From DASWZN01 sp963841635 (GTDB lineage: Bacteria; Acidobacteriota; Terriglobia; Bryobacterales; Bryobacteraceae): a DNA stretch of 64,000 bases. How positions within the stretch are numbered: position 1 is the stretch's first letter; the number at the start of each line of letters is the position of its first letter. The stretch lies in the NCBI GenBank assembly GCA_963841635.1, contig CAWJDO010000002.1, forward strand, positions 62,001-126,000. The letters are read 5' to 3'. A program made the translations under genes and the position numbers. The notes beneath the pieces were generated by a model, which saw only the letters and a program-made list of their open reading frames with translations, was not told the DNA's origin and searched no databases. Of the stretch, positions 8,797 to 16,822 are shown piece by piece.

Positions 8797-9243
8797 ATGA
8801 ACATGACCCTGGTGGTTTGCGCCGCGGTGGCCGCGTTCGGCGGCACGCTGGCGGCCTCGGATTCGGAAGCAGACGTGGCGCGCCAGCTTCTGGCGCTGGA
8901 ACGACAGGCGATGGACGGCTGGCTGAAAGGGAGCCCGGAGCCCGACCTGGCGCGGACGGACGCGACGGTCGTTTACATCCATTTCGGCGCGGACAAACGC
9001 CTCGAAGGCCTCCCGGCCGTAACGGAGCTGTTCGAGAGGTACCGGGGACGGGCTCTGTTCGACAGCTACGACCTGGTGGACCCGAAGGTGCAGGTCGCCG
9101 GCGACGTGGCGGTCCTGACCTTCATCCTCGAATGCCGTATGGGCGCCACAATGTACCGCTACGACGCAAGCGAGGTCTACCAGCACAGGAAAGAGGGCTG
9201 GCGCGTCATCCACGCGCACTGGTCAAAGGCAAGGACACAATGA
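8797..9243 (+). CDS. Exported DUF4440 / NTF2-like protein
   Basis: This 148-residue product starts with a signal peptide (about residues 1-20, ending near GGTLAA). It then has a compact alpha+beta domain typical of DUF4440/SnoaL-like proteins: helix with LLALERQAMDGWLKG, strand VVYIHFGADKR, and a C-terminal EVYQHRKEGWRVIHAHWS. These folds bind small molecules or serve as steroid-isomerase-like enzymes, but no active site is identifiable. Start ATG 8797 has GGAGG a few bases upstream. The TGA overlaps the next ATG (ATGA at 9240), implying translational coupling. Confidence 0.8.
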   Translation: MNMTLVVCAAVAAFGGTLAASDSEADVARQLLALERQAMDGWLKGSPEPDLARTDATVVYIHFGADKRLEGLPAVTELFERYRGRALFDSYDLVDPKVQVAGDVAVLTFILECRMGATMYRYDASEVYQHRKEGWRVIHAHWSKARTQ

Positions 9244-9998
9244 ACAAGCCGGAAGATCTGGCGGCAGAGGTGCGGGCTCACTGCGTCGCTCATCAGGACC
9301 CGAAGAACGCCTTGAAGTGGGCCCGCTATTTCAAAGAAGGCTACGACGCCTGGGGCCTTCTCGGCAAAGAGAACCCGCTCTGGACCGAGAAGCAGCCCGA
9401 GTGGATGGAGCGGTACCGCGCGCTGCGGCTCGACGGTTTCGCGGAGGCCGGCGAGATCCTGCTCGCGAGCGGCAAGTACGAAGAGGCGTCGATGGCGATC
9501 CGGTTCCTCAAGGATCTGCGCGATCAGTTCGACGACCGCATGGCCTTGCGGCTCGCCGGATATTTCCGGGCCGGGATCTGCAACTGGGGCCACACCGACG
9601 TGCTGTGCGGAGAGATCATCGGCCCGCTCCTCGCGGACGGCCGGATCAAGCTGACTGAGCTGGCGTCCTGGCGCGAGTCCGATCTGCGGTTCCAGCGCCG
9701 GGCGGTTCCGGTTTCGATGCTGGCGCTGCTGAAGGCGAAGCCGGCGGCCGGCCCGCTGCTGGAGTTCGTGCGCCCGCTCATGCTCGACCCGGAGCGAGTG
9801 GTCCACCAGGGGCTCGGCTGGTTCCTGCGCGAGACCTGGAAGCAGAGCCCCAAACCCGTCGAGACGTTTCTCAGGGAGTGGAAAGACCAGTCGCCGCGGC
9901 TGATTTTCCAATACGCGACCGAGAAGATGACGCCGGCGCAGAAGGCGCGGTTCAAGGCGGCGGGGCCGCGGCGCTCTACTGCCCGAAGTACCCGTTAA
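9240..9998 (+). CDS. DNA alkylation repair protein, AlkD-like (HEAT-like repeats)
   Basis: The 252-residue all-helical product resembles AlkD-family DNA glycosylases, which remove bulky or charged alkylated bases using a HEAT-like superhelix. Supporting segments are the helix pairs around SMAIRFLKDLRDQFD, the WGHTDVLCGEIIGPLL block and VHQGLGWFLRETWKQSP. That last block resembles the conserved region near the AlkD active site. Translation is coupled to the upstream gene by an ATGA overlap. The 3' end overlaps the convergent NHL gene by 23 bp, so the last ten residues are constrained by two genes. Confidence 0.75.
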   Translation: MNKPEDLAAEVRAHCVAHQDPKNALKWARYFKEGYDAWGLLGKENPLWTEKQPEWMERYRALRLDGFAEAGEILLASGKYEEASMAIRFLKDLRDQFDDRMALRLAGYFRAGICNWGHTDVLCGEIIGPLLADGRIKLTELASWRESDLRFQRRAVPVSMLALLKAKPAAGPLLEFVRPLMLDPERVVHQGLGWFLRETWKQSPKPVETFLREWKDQSPRLIFQYATEKMTPAQKARFKAAGPRRSTARSTR

Positions 9999-12900
9999 TA
10001 TCCAGGACTACGTGCGTGCCGTTCGTCACGTAGATGCTGATCGCGCCGTTCGTTCCCGCCGGCACGATCGCCGCGTTGGCCACCACCCCGCCATCCAACG
10101 AGTTCAACGTGGAAACGTTCGGTTGCGGCGAGCCAGCCCCCCAGGCCGTCAGGTATGACAGCGGCCCGTCGGGCACTACGGTAATGTTCACCGAATACGC
10201 CACCGCCGTCGACGGGATGGCGCAGCCGCTGGCGGGGATGGCAAATGATCGGACCGACTCCGCGCGTATCTCCGGGCCACCGAACGGCCCGGCGGGATAC
10301 CGGGTGTCCGCAACGCGGCACGGCGGCACAGGGTAGAAGTCCAACGCGCCTTCGCCCGCGGACGGGCCGAAATACCCGTTGAGGTCCAGGATCACATCGG
10401 TTGGGTCGGTTGCGAAGACGGAAATCGATTCGTTGGTGCCGGCCGGCACGATGGCGGCGTTCGCTACCACCTCACCGGTCCAGGAATTCAGCGTCGAGAC
10501 GGGCGGGCGAGTCGGTCCCGTCGGCCAGGCTGTCAAATAGCCAAGAAAACCTGCCTGAGGAACCGCTGTGACATTGAGCGAGTAGGCGGTCGCGGTGGCA
10601 GGAACCGCGCAGGCGCCGGAGGGTATGGGAAAGTCCCTGGTTTCGGTGGCGAACATCGATGGCCCGCCAAACTGGCCGGTGGGGTGCCGCGTGTCGGCGA
10701 CGCGGCAAGGCGTGGCGGCGTAGAACGAAGCGCCGTCGGAATCGAAATAGCCGTTGATATCGAGGATTACGTCGGTCTGGTTACTCACGAACGTGTTCAC
10801 GGCTCCGCCCAGCCCGGCGGGAACGATGGCCGCGTTCGCCACCACCGAGCCATCCATCGAATTCAGGGTGGAGACGAAGGGCTGGGCCTGGCCGGCAGGC
10901 CACAACGTCAGAAAACTGAGCGGGCCGGCGGGAACCACCGTCACGTTGACGGAATAGGCCTGGGCGGTAGCCGGGATGCCGCATCCGCTCCCGGGAATCG
11001 AGAAGGAGCGGGTGGAACCGGCCGTCATAGTGGGACCGCCGAATGGGCCGGCCGGGCGACGCGTGTCCGCCACGCGGCATGGTGGCACTGGAACGAACCG
11101 CGTGCCGACCGGCGGGACGCCCGTGGTGAAGGACCACGTTGCGGAACTGGCCGACCCGATTTCATTGCGGGCCACGATCCGCCAGTAGTAGGCGGCCTGT
11201 GCGGTCAGAGTGCCGGGGGCGTAAGTCGTTCCCGTGGTGGTCGCCACCAGCGGCGGATGCGCGGACGTGCCGAAGTAGACATCGTAGGATGTGGGGCCGG
11301 GCTCGGCACCCCAGGTCAAGGTCGGCGCGGTAAGCACGGCCGTCGCACCGTCCGTCGGAGAGGCCAAGACAGGCGGGGTGGGCTGACTGAGAATCCACAT
11401 CGCGAGGGTGGAGCTCACGGCGGGCGAGAAGCCGCCCACCACGTCCACGTGATTGGTCGCCGCGGCGGGCGCGTCCGGCGCTACGTTCACCGTCGCAATG
11501 ACGGGCGGGTAAGCGGACCCTGGAGCCAGCACATCGCGGCGGGTGCAGGTGGCGCCGGAGCAGTTCCAGCCTGCGCCCGACATCGACACGAGCGTCACTC
11601 CAGCTGGAGGGATCTCGGTCATCGTCACCATTCCGCTGGTCTCCCCGGCACCAGCTGTGTTGCTCAATACAATCGAGTAGCTTGCGCCCATCTGCCCGCT
11701 CTCGAAGAAGCTGGCCGACGGCGTGGTGGTGAGAGCAAGTAGCGCCGGCTGCGGCGTCAGCATCCAGATCACGTTGCTGCCGCTGTCGGCGACGTAGACG
11801 TTGCCGGCGGCGTCCACGGCGAGGCCCTCGGGAGAGACCTGAACGGCCGTGGCCGGTCCTCCGTTGCCCGGGTTCCCCCCGCTCACGTTCCCGGCTATGG
11901 TTGTGATGACACAGGTAGCTGCCGCCACCTTCCGAACAAGGCCGTCGGTCCAGTCTCCAATGTACAGGTTCCCGGCGGCGTCGACGGCTATGCCCCAGGG
12001 ACCGTCGAGCTGAGCGCTGGTGGCTGGGCCTCCGTCGCCCGAAGTGCCCCACGTTCCATTGCCCGCAACGGTCGTGATGATGCCGGTCGGCGCCACCAGG
12101 CGGATCGCAGCGTTGCCGAAATCCGCGACAAAGACGTTGCCCGCGGTGTCGACTGCCACGCGGTACGGCTGGTTCAGTTGGGCGCTGGTGGCGGGGCCTC
12201 CGTCGCCCGAATAGCCGCGTGTTCCTCTGCCTGCTAACGTCGTGATGATGCCACTCGCCGCGTCCACCTTGCGGATGACGCTGTTCCCGGCGTCCGGGAT
12301 GTAGAGGTTGCCGGCGGCGTCCGCTGCCAAGCCGTAGATCTGTTGACCAAGTTGGGCCCTTGTGGCGGGGCCTCCGTCGCCCGAGTAGCCGGGGGTTCCG
12401 TTCCCGGCCACGGTGGTAATGACGCCATTCGGTGCCAGCTTGCGGATCACGAAGTTGCCGCTGTCCGCGATGAAGAGGTTGCCATTGCCATCCAGGGCTA
12501 CTCCCCACGGATGGCTGACCTGGGCGCCGGCGGCTTGGCCTCCATCGCCAGAGTAGCCCGGCGTTCCCTTCCCGGCCACCGTGGTGATGGAGCCATCGGC
12601 GGCCACTCTTCGAATCGCATTGTTGTTGGTGTCGGCGATGTAGAGGTTGCCGGCGCTATCCACCGCCTCACCACTGGGCCAACTAAGTTGGGCACTGGTG
12701 GCCGGGCCACCGTCGCCCGAGAAGCCCGGGATTCCATTCCCCGCTACCGTCGTGATGCCGCCATTGGCCACTTTTCGGATTACGCTGTTGCGAAAGTCCG
12801 TGATGTAGAGGCTACCGGCGCCGAGCGCCACGCCTCCGGGTTCTGAGAGTCGGGCGCTGGTGGCTGGGCCTCCGTCACCGGAGTAGCCGGCAGCGCCGGT

Positions 12901-13770
12901 GCCGGCCACGGTCGCGATCATGCCGTTAGCCCCCACTTTTCGGATCACGTTGTTGCTGAAGTCGGCTATGTAGAGATTGCCGGCGGCATCCACGGCCACG
13001 CTGTAAGGGAAATCGAGCAGGGCGTTTGCGGCGCTCCATCCGTCCCCGGCGTATCCAGCGGTGCCATTGCCGGCAACGGTGGCGATGGTGCCATCCGCCG
13101 CCACTTTGCGTATCGCGTGGTTGCCGCTGTCCGCGATATAGAGGTTTCCCGTGGCGTCCACGGCAACTCCGTAAGGGCCAAAAAGCCGGGCGGCCGTGGC
13201 CGGGCCTCCGTCGCCCGAATACCCTCCATCGCCGTTCCCCGCAACGATCGTGGTGGCGCCGCTGGGCGCTATCGTGCGGATCAGGTTGGCACCGCCGGCA
13301 GCGACGTAGAGGTTGCCGGCAGCATCGACCGCGATCGCGTAGGCCCCGCTGCCGTCGCCGGCGACGGTCGTGATGATGCCATTGGGCGCTACCCTTCGGA
13401 TCACGGAGTTGCCTAGGTCCGCGATGTAGAGATTGCCGGCCGCATCCAGGGCCACGCCTTGAGGGTTATTGAGTTGGGCCTCGGTGGCTGGGCCTCCGTC
13501 GCCCGCATAGCCCTGCACTGCCGAGCGGCCCGCCACGCGCGTCAGCATTCCCGCCGCGTCGACTTTGAACACACAGTTCGCCGTCGTGAAATAGATGTTG
13601 CCCAGACCGTCCGCCGCGACCGGACCGGGGGAACCGAACGATGCGCTGGTAGCCTGGGCAGGCGTGGGAGGCAGCCCTCCCCCCGCCACGGTAGTGATGA
13701 GATACTGTTGCGCACAAACCACCCCGGTGGCCAGCAGGAGTCCCAATACGATTGCAGCGCTTTTTCTCAT
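9976..13770 (-). CDS. Large secreted NHL-repeat protein with three C-terminal CRVADTR repeats
   Basis: This 1264-residue product has a signal peptide at its N-terminus (MRKSAAIVLGLLLATGVVCAQ). Start ATG 13770 has AAAGGG upstream. Residues ~22-680 hold about 12 NHL units with the consensus TTVAGNG..GYSGDGGPAT, then PxGVAVDAAGNLYIAD and NVIRKV. This is enough for two six-bladed propellers; unit 3 is shortened. A DUF11-like beta domain and a fibronectin-III-like segment follow. Then come three ~120-residue copies of a domain beginning PPCRVADTR.P.GPFGGP and ending DINGYF. NHL propellers bind proteins, RNA or sugars; an extracellular adhesive or scaffolding role is inferred. The repeats make the DNA locally repetitive and prone to recombination. 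Confidence 0.88.
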   Translation of the reverse strand: MRKSAAIVLGLLLATGVVCAQQYLITTVAGGGLPPTPAQATSASFGSPGPVAADGLGNIYFTTANCVFKVDAAGMLTRVAGRSAVQGYAGDGGPATEAQLNNPQGVALDAAGNLYIADLGNSVIRRVAPNGIITTVAGDGSGAYAIAVDAAGNLYVAAGGANLIRTIAPSGATTIVAGNGDGGYSGDGGPATAARLFGPYGVAVDATGNLYIADSGNHAIRKVAADGTIATVAGNGTAGYAGDGWSAANALLDFPYSVAVDAAGNLYIADFSNNVIRKVGANGMIATVAGTGAAGYSGDGGPATSARLSEPGGVALGAGSLYITDFRNSVIRKVANGGITTVAGNGIPGFSGDGGPATSAQLSWPSGEAVDSAGNLYIADTNNNAIRRVAADGSITTVAGKGTPGYSGDGGQAAGAQVSHPWGVALDGNGNLFIADSGNFVIRKLAPNGVITTVAGNGTPGYSGDGGPATRAQLGQQIYGLAADAAGNLYIPDAGNSVIRKVDAASGIITTLAGRGTRGYSGDGGPATSAQLNQPYRVAVDTAGNVFVADFGNAAIRLVAPTGIITTVAGNGTWGTSGDGGPATSAQLDGPWGIAVDAAGNLYIGDWTDGLVRKVAAATCVITTIAGNVSGGNPGNGGPATAVQVSPEGLAVDAAGNVYVADSGSNVIWMLTPQPALLALTTTPSASFFESGQMGASYSIVLSNTAGAGETSGMVTMTEIPPAGVTLVSMSGAGWNCSGATCTRRDVLAPGSAYPPVIATVNVAPDAPAAATNHVDVVGGFSPAVSSTLAMWILSQPTPPVLASPTDGATAVLTAPTLTWGAEPGPTSYDVYFGTSAHPPLVATTTGTTYAPGTLTAQAAYYWRIVARNEIGSASSATWSFTTGVPPVGTRFVPVPPCRVADTRRPAGPFGGPTMTAGSTRSFSIPGSGCGIPATAQAYSVNVTVVPAGPLSFLTLWPAGQAQPFVSTLNSMDGSVVANAAIVPAGLGGAVNTFVSNQTDVILDINGYFDSDGASFYAATPCRVADTRHPTGQFGGPSMFATETRDFPIPSGACAVPATATAYSLNVTAVPQAGFLGYLTAWPTGPTRPPVSTLNSWTGEVVANAAIVPAGTNESISVFATDPTDVILDLNGYFGPSAGEGALDFYPVPPCRVADTRYPAGPFGGPEIRAESVRSFAIPASGCAIPSTAVAYSVNITVVPDGPLSYLTAWGAGSPQPNVSTLNSLDGGVVANAAIVPAGTNGAISIYVTNGTHVVLDINGYFGQ

Positions 13771-13980
13771 GGCACGCCCTTTATCAACGGATATGCGAAG
13801 TCTTTCGTCCGATTCTGTCAAATATACCGCAGGAAGGTGCGCTGGGTTTTGAGCCGCCCCAGGGTCCGCTCCGTTGAAGACGCGGGGAACAATAGGCGAA
13901 CGTCGCCCGGATGCACCGGCCGCGTCTTCATCGCAATCTGTGGCCCGCAGGGCCATGGGGACTCCCTTGCGGTCGCGGCT

Positions 13981-14002
13981 CGGTAACGAACTTCCGTTAC
14001 CG
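13981..14002 (-). terminator. Perfect hairpin after the outer copy of the typA 3' end
   Basis: An 8-bp stem CGGTAACG/CGTTACCG encloses a 6-base loop. On the minus strand it begins two bases after the ACCGG that precedes the TAA of the duplicated typA tail (13998-14045). It therefore looks like the original typA terminator. There is no T run, so factor-independent termination would be weak. Confidence 0.45.
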
Positions 14003-14045
14003 GTCGTTGAACTTCAGCGCCTTCTTGCGCAGGCGGATGGATTGC
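13998..14045 (-). repeat. Duplicated typA 3' end (outer copy)
   Basis: These 48 bp match the last 48 bp of typA (14703-14750) at 46 positions. They read on the minus strand as the typA C-terminus (LRKKALKFNDR) followed by TAA instead of TAG. The two copies are in direct orientation, 705 bp apart, and enclose the BrnT/BrnA genes. Confidence 0.9.
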
Positions 14046-14047
14046 AG

Positions 14048-14353
14048 TCAGGAGGCCTTCGACCGCGTCCGAACTCCTGGCTGACCTCTCTGATCAGCGC
14101 CGGCCCTCTCCATCGAGCTGCGCAGCAGGGCGTTGATGCGCGTCTGATAACCCTTTCCTTGTCCCTTGAGCCAGGCTAGAACGTCCGCGTCCAACCGGAT
14201 TGTGAGGGGCTTCTTGATTGGCCTGTAGAACTTGCCCACCACGGCCTTGCTCCAGTCAAGTACGGGCGGAATGTCCGTCGTATCGATTTCCCGGTCCTTC
14301 ATTCGCTTGAGCGCCCGGATTTCATCCGCTTGAGCGCTTTTGACTTTTTGCAT
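14048..14353 (-). CDS. brnA: BrnA-type antitoxin
   Basis: The 101-residue product has the BrnA architecture: a charged N-terminus, DIPPVLDWSKA, then a ribbon-helix-helix segment KPLTIRLDADVLAWLKGQG followed by YQTRINALLR. BrnA neutralises BrnT and, with it, represses the operon by binding DNA. I chose ATG 14353 because AGAGGCG precedes it; an earlier in-frame start at 14374 lacks one. The gene overlaps the end of brnT by 32 bp, the normal toxin-first order of this system. The final ~20 residues (after the RHH) are basic and not conserved in my recollection. The stop lies 2 bp from the duplicated typA end. Confidence 0.9.
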   Translation of the reverse strand: MQKVKSAQADEIRALKRMKDREIDTTDIPPVLDWSKAVVGKFYRPIKKPLTIRLDADVLAWLKGQGKGYQTRINALLRSSMERAGADQRGQPGVRTRSKAS

Positions 14354-14618
14354 ACGCTCGCCTCTCACCTGCAATCGCCTTCCGAGCCGAAATCAGGCGA
14401 ATCACCTCTCCACCAGGCTCGGCCCGATATGTGTGCGCCACCAGCAGAACCGTGCCAGACACCATTCCAAGTGTCTGCCATCGCTCCTCGCCTTCCACGA
14501 TCCGGTCCTGAATACTGAGCAACAGGGGATCATCGAAAGTCAGGCTCGCGGTTTCGAAGCTGACCTTGTGCTTTGCGAGATTGCGACGGTTCTTCTCCTC
14601 GGCCCACTCGAAGCGCAT
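14322..14618 (-). CDS. brnT: BrnT-type ribonuclease toxin
   Basis: The 98-residue BrnT family member starts FEWAEEKNRRNLAKHKVSF, followed by FDDPLLLSIQDR and RWQTLGMVSGTVLLVAHTY. It ends RLISARKAIAGERRAY, the conserved C-terminal signature. BrnT is a RelE-like fold ribonuclease that stops translation by cleaving RNA. Start ATG 14618 is preceded by AGAAGGCG. It is the first gene of the toxin-antitoxin operon and is driven by the promoter at 14635-14663. Confidence 0.92.
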   Translation of the reverse strand: MRFEWAEEKNRRNLAKHKVSFETASLTFDDPLLLSIQDRIVEGEERWQTLGMVSGTVLLVAHTYRAEPGGEVIRLISARKAIAGERRAYAKSQKRSSG

Positions 14619-14634
14619 CGATATCGCCTTCTAT

Positions 14635-14663
14635 ATTGTACATACACAACGGTACATACTCAA
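14635..14663 (-). promoter_or_regulatory. brnTA promoter with overlapping direct-repeat operator
   Basis: On the minus strand, -35 TTGAGT (14663-14658) and -10 TACAAT (14640-14635) are separated by exactly 17 bp. Two direct copies of GTATGTAC (14659-14652 and 14645-14638) lie 14 bp apart and cover the spacer and part of the -10. That is where an autoregulating BrnA ribbon-helix-helix would be expected to bind. Confidence 0.65.
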
Positions 14664-14701
14664 GAGGAACGTCGGCGCCGGCGGCGAGCCGTGCAGCGAG
14701 C

Positions 14702-16510
14702 CTACCGGTCGTTGAACTTGAGCGCCTTTTTGCGCAGGCGGATGGATTGCGGCGTGACCTCGACGTATTCGTCGTTGCGGATGAATTCGATGGCTTGGTC
14801 GAGGCTCAGCAGGCGCGGCGGGACCAGCCGGATAGCGTCATCTGAGGTTGACGCGCGCATGTTGGTCAGCTTTTTCTCTTTGACGATGTTGACGTCGATG
14901 TCGCGGTCGCGCGCGTTCTCGCCGATGATCATGCCTTCGTAGACCTCGGTGCCCGGCGTGATGAAGATCTCGCCGCGTTCCTGGAGATTGTAGATGGCGT
15001 ATGCCGTGGAGCGGCCGGCGCGATCGGCGACCAGCGATCCCGTGGGACGGCGCGGGATGTCGCCCTGCCATTCCGCATAGCCGTGGAACAACGAGTTCAT
15101 GACCGCCGTGCCGCGCGTGTCGGTGAGCATCTCGCTACGCAGGCCGATGAGGCCGCGGGTGGGCACTTCGAACTCGATGCGCACGCGGCCGGAGTGGTGG
15201 TTCACCATGCGAATCATCTTGCCTTTGCGCGCGCCCAGCTTCTCCATCACCACGCCGATGAACTGGTCCGGGCAATCGATCGTCAACAGCTCGACCGGCT
15301 CCTGGAGCACGCCCTTCACGGTGCGGGTGAGGATTTCGGGGTTGCCCACCATCAGCTCGTAGCCCTCGCGCCGCATCATTTCGATCAGGATGGCGAGCTG
15401 TAGCTCGCCGCGACCCATCACTTTGAATGCGTCCGGGCCGCCCGCCTCCTCGACGCGAATCGAGACGTTGGTCAGCAGCTCCTTATCGAGCCGGTCGCGC
15501 AGGTGGCGCGAGGTGACGTAGGTGCCCTCGCGGCCGGAGAAGGGCGAGGTGTTCACCGTGAACGTCATGGCGATGGTCGGCTCGTCGATGGGAATATGCT
15601 CGAGGGCCATCGGAGTATCGGGGTGCGTGATGGTCTCGCCGATGGTGATGCCTTCGACGCCGGCGATGGCCAGCACGTCGCCGGGCCGTCCGATCGTTTC
15701 CTCGACGCGCTTCAGTCCCTCGAAGGAAAACATCTTGGTGATGCGGGTGCGCTGGACCGTATCGTCGAGCTTCGCGATGCCGACCTCGTCGCCGATGTGC
15801 AGCGTGCCCGAGAAGACGCGGCCGATGGCGAGGCGGCCCAGGTAGTCGCTGTAATCGAGGTTCGCCACCAGCAGTTGCAGGACGGCGTCGGGGTCGCCGG
15901 ACGGCATCGGGCAATGCTCGAGAATGGCGTCGAACAGCGGCCGCAGGTCGGTCCCGCAGCCCTCCGGAGTAAGCTGCGCGGTGCCGGCCCGGGCGTTGGT
16001 GTAGATCACGGGGAAGTCGAGCTGGTCCTCGGTGGCGTCGAGGTCGATGAACAGGTCGTAGATTTCGTTCAGCACTTCCGGGATGCGCGCGTCGGGCCGG
16101 TCGATCTTATTGATGACGACGATGGGCGGCAGCTTGGCCTCAAAGGCCTTCATGAGGACGTAGCGGGTCTGCGGCAGCGGGCCTTCGCTGGCGTCGACCA
16201 GGAGCATGACGCCATCGACAAGCGTGAGCGCGCGCTCGACCTCGCCGCCGAAATCGCTGTGGCCGGGCGTATCGACGATGTTGATCTTGACGCCGTGGTA
16301 GCGGACGCCGGTGGTCTTGGCCAGGATGGTGATGCCGCGCTCGCGTTCGAGATCGTTGGAATCGAGGACGCGGTCGATGACGGCTTCGTTATCGCGAAAG
16401 ATGCCGCTCTGGTGGAGCATCGCGTCGACGAGCGTGGTCTTGCCATGATCGACGTGGGCTATGATGGCGATGTTGCGGACGTTCTCTATGTGTTGGGGCA
16501 GATTACTCAC
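14702..16510 (-). CDS. typA: Ribosome-associated GTPase TypA/BipA
   Basis: This 602-residue translational GTPase has G1 AHVDHGKTTL (18-27), G3 DTPGHSDFGGE, G4 NKIDRP, then EF-G-like domains III and V and the BipA-specific C-terminal domain. It assists 50S assembly and stress adaptation at low temperature. Length is normal. Its last 16 codons (14703-14750) are duplicated at 13998-14045 on the far side of brnTA. The coding end now used may therefore have been supplied by an inserted element. GTP-binding motifs are intact. Confidence 0.97.
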   Translation of the reverse strand: MSNLPQHIENVRNIAIIAHVDHGKTTLVDAMLHQSGIFRDNEAVIDRVLDSNDLERERGITILAKTTGVRYHGVKINIVDTPGHSDFGGEVERALTLVDGVMLLVDASEGPLPQTRYVLMKAFEAKLPPIVVINKIDRPDARIPEVLNEIYDLFIDLDATEDQLDFPVIYTNARAGTAQLTPEGCGTDLRPLFDAILEHCPMPSGDPDAVLQLLVANLDYSDYLGRLAIGRVFSGTLHIGDEVGIAKLDDTVQRTRITKMFSFEGLKRVEETIGRPGDVLAIAGVEGITIGETITHPDTPMALEHIPIDEPTIAMTFTVNTSPFSGREGTYVTSRHLRDRLDKELLTNVSIRVEEAGGPDAFKVMGRGELQLAILIEMMRREGYELMVGNPEILTRTVKGVLQEPVELLTIDCPDQFIGVVMEKLGARKGKMIRMVNHHSGRVRIEFEVPTRGLIGLRSEMLTDTRGTAVMNSLFHGYAEWQGDIPRRPTGSLVADRAGRSTAYAIYNLQERGEIFITPGTEVYEGMIIGENARDRDIDVNIVKEKKLTNMRASTSDDAIRLVPPRLLSLDQAIEFIRNDEYVEVTPQSIRLRKKALKFNDR

Positions 16511-16516
16511 TTTACT

Positions 16517-16818
16517 ATGTTCACACGATGCGGGTTGCTGACGCTCATTTGTATGGCTTCATGTGCGGGACAGGGCGGTGAGGGACGGATTGTGGGTCGG
16601 GTGGTGCACGCGTCCGGCCCGCCCACGGCGCTCAGATCGCGCCCGTTGAGGGTGCACCGTACTCCGACAAGCCGATAAGAGTCGACGTTCTCGGAAGCTG
16701 CGGCGAGTTTTCGGTTCACACCGCCAGCGGCCTCTTCTACTCGCACCTATCCATCACGAAGTTCGTGGAACGGGATGCGCCCGCACTTGATCTCTGGTAC
16801 GTCAACCACCGCCGCTGA
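16517..16818 (+). pseudogene. Possible small lipoprotein gene broken by a frameshift
   Basis: From ATG 16517 a lipoprotein-like N-terminus (LLTLICMASC then AGQGG) runs to a stop at 16678. In another frame, an unbroken stretch with protein-like composition continues to TGA 16818 (around residues GSCGEFSVHTASGLFYSHLS and ALDLWYVNHRR). One single-base shift near 16620-16630 would join them into a ~100-residue lipoprotein. No homologue is recognised. Both halves are short, so this could be chance in GC-rich sequence. Confidence 0.35.
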
Positions 16819-16822
16819 GGCC

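Noticed and set aside
10684..11742. 352-residue open frame antisense to the NHL protein
   Set aside because: Its Gly/Arg-rich sequence mirrors the CRVADTR repeats; no start signal or domain.
15503..16678. 391-residue open frame antisense to typA
   Set aside because: Same cause: codon-bias shadow of a well-conserved gene; no recognisable features.
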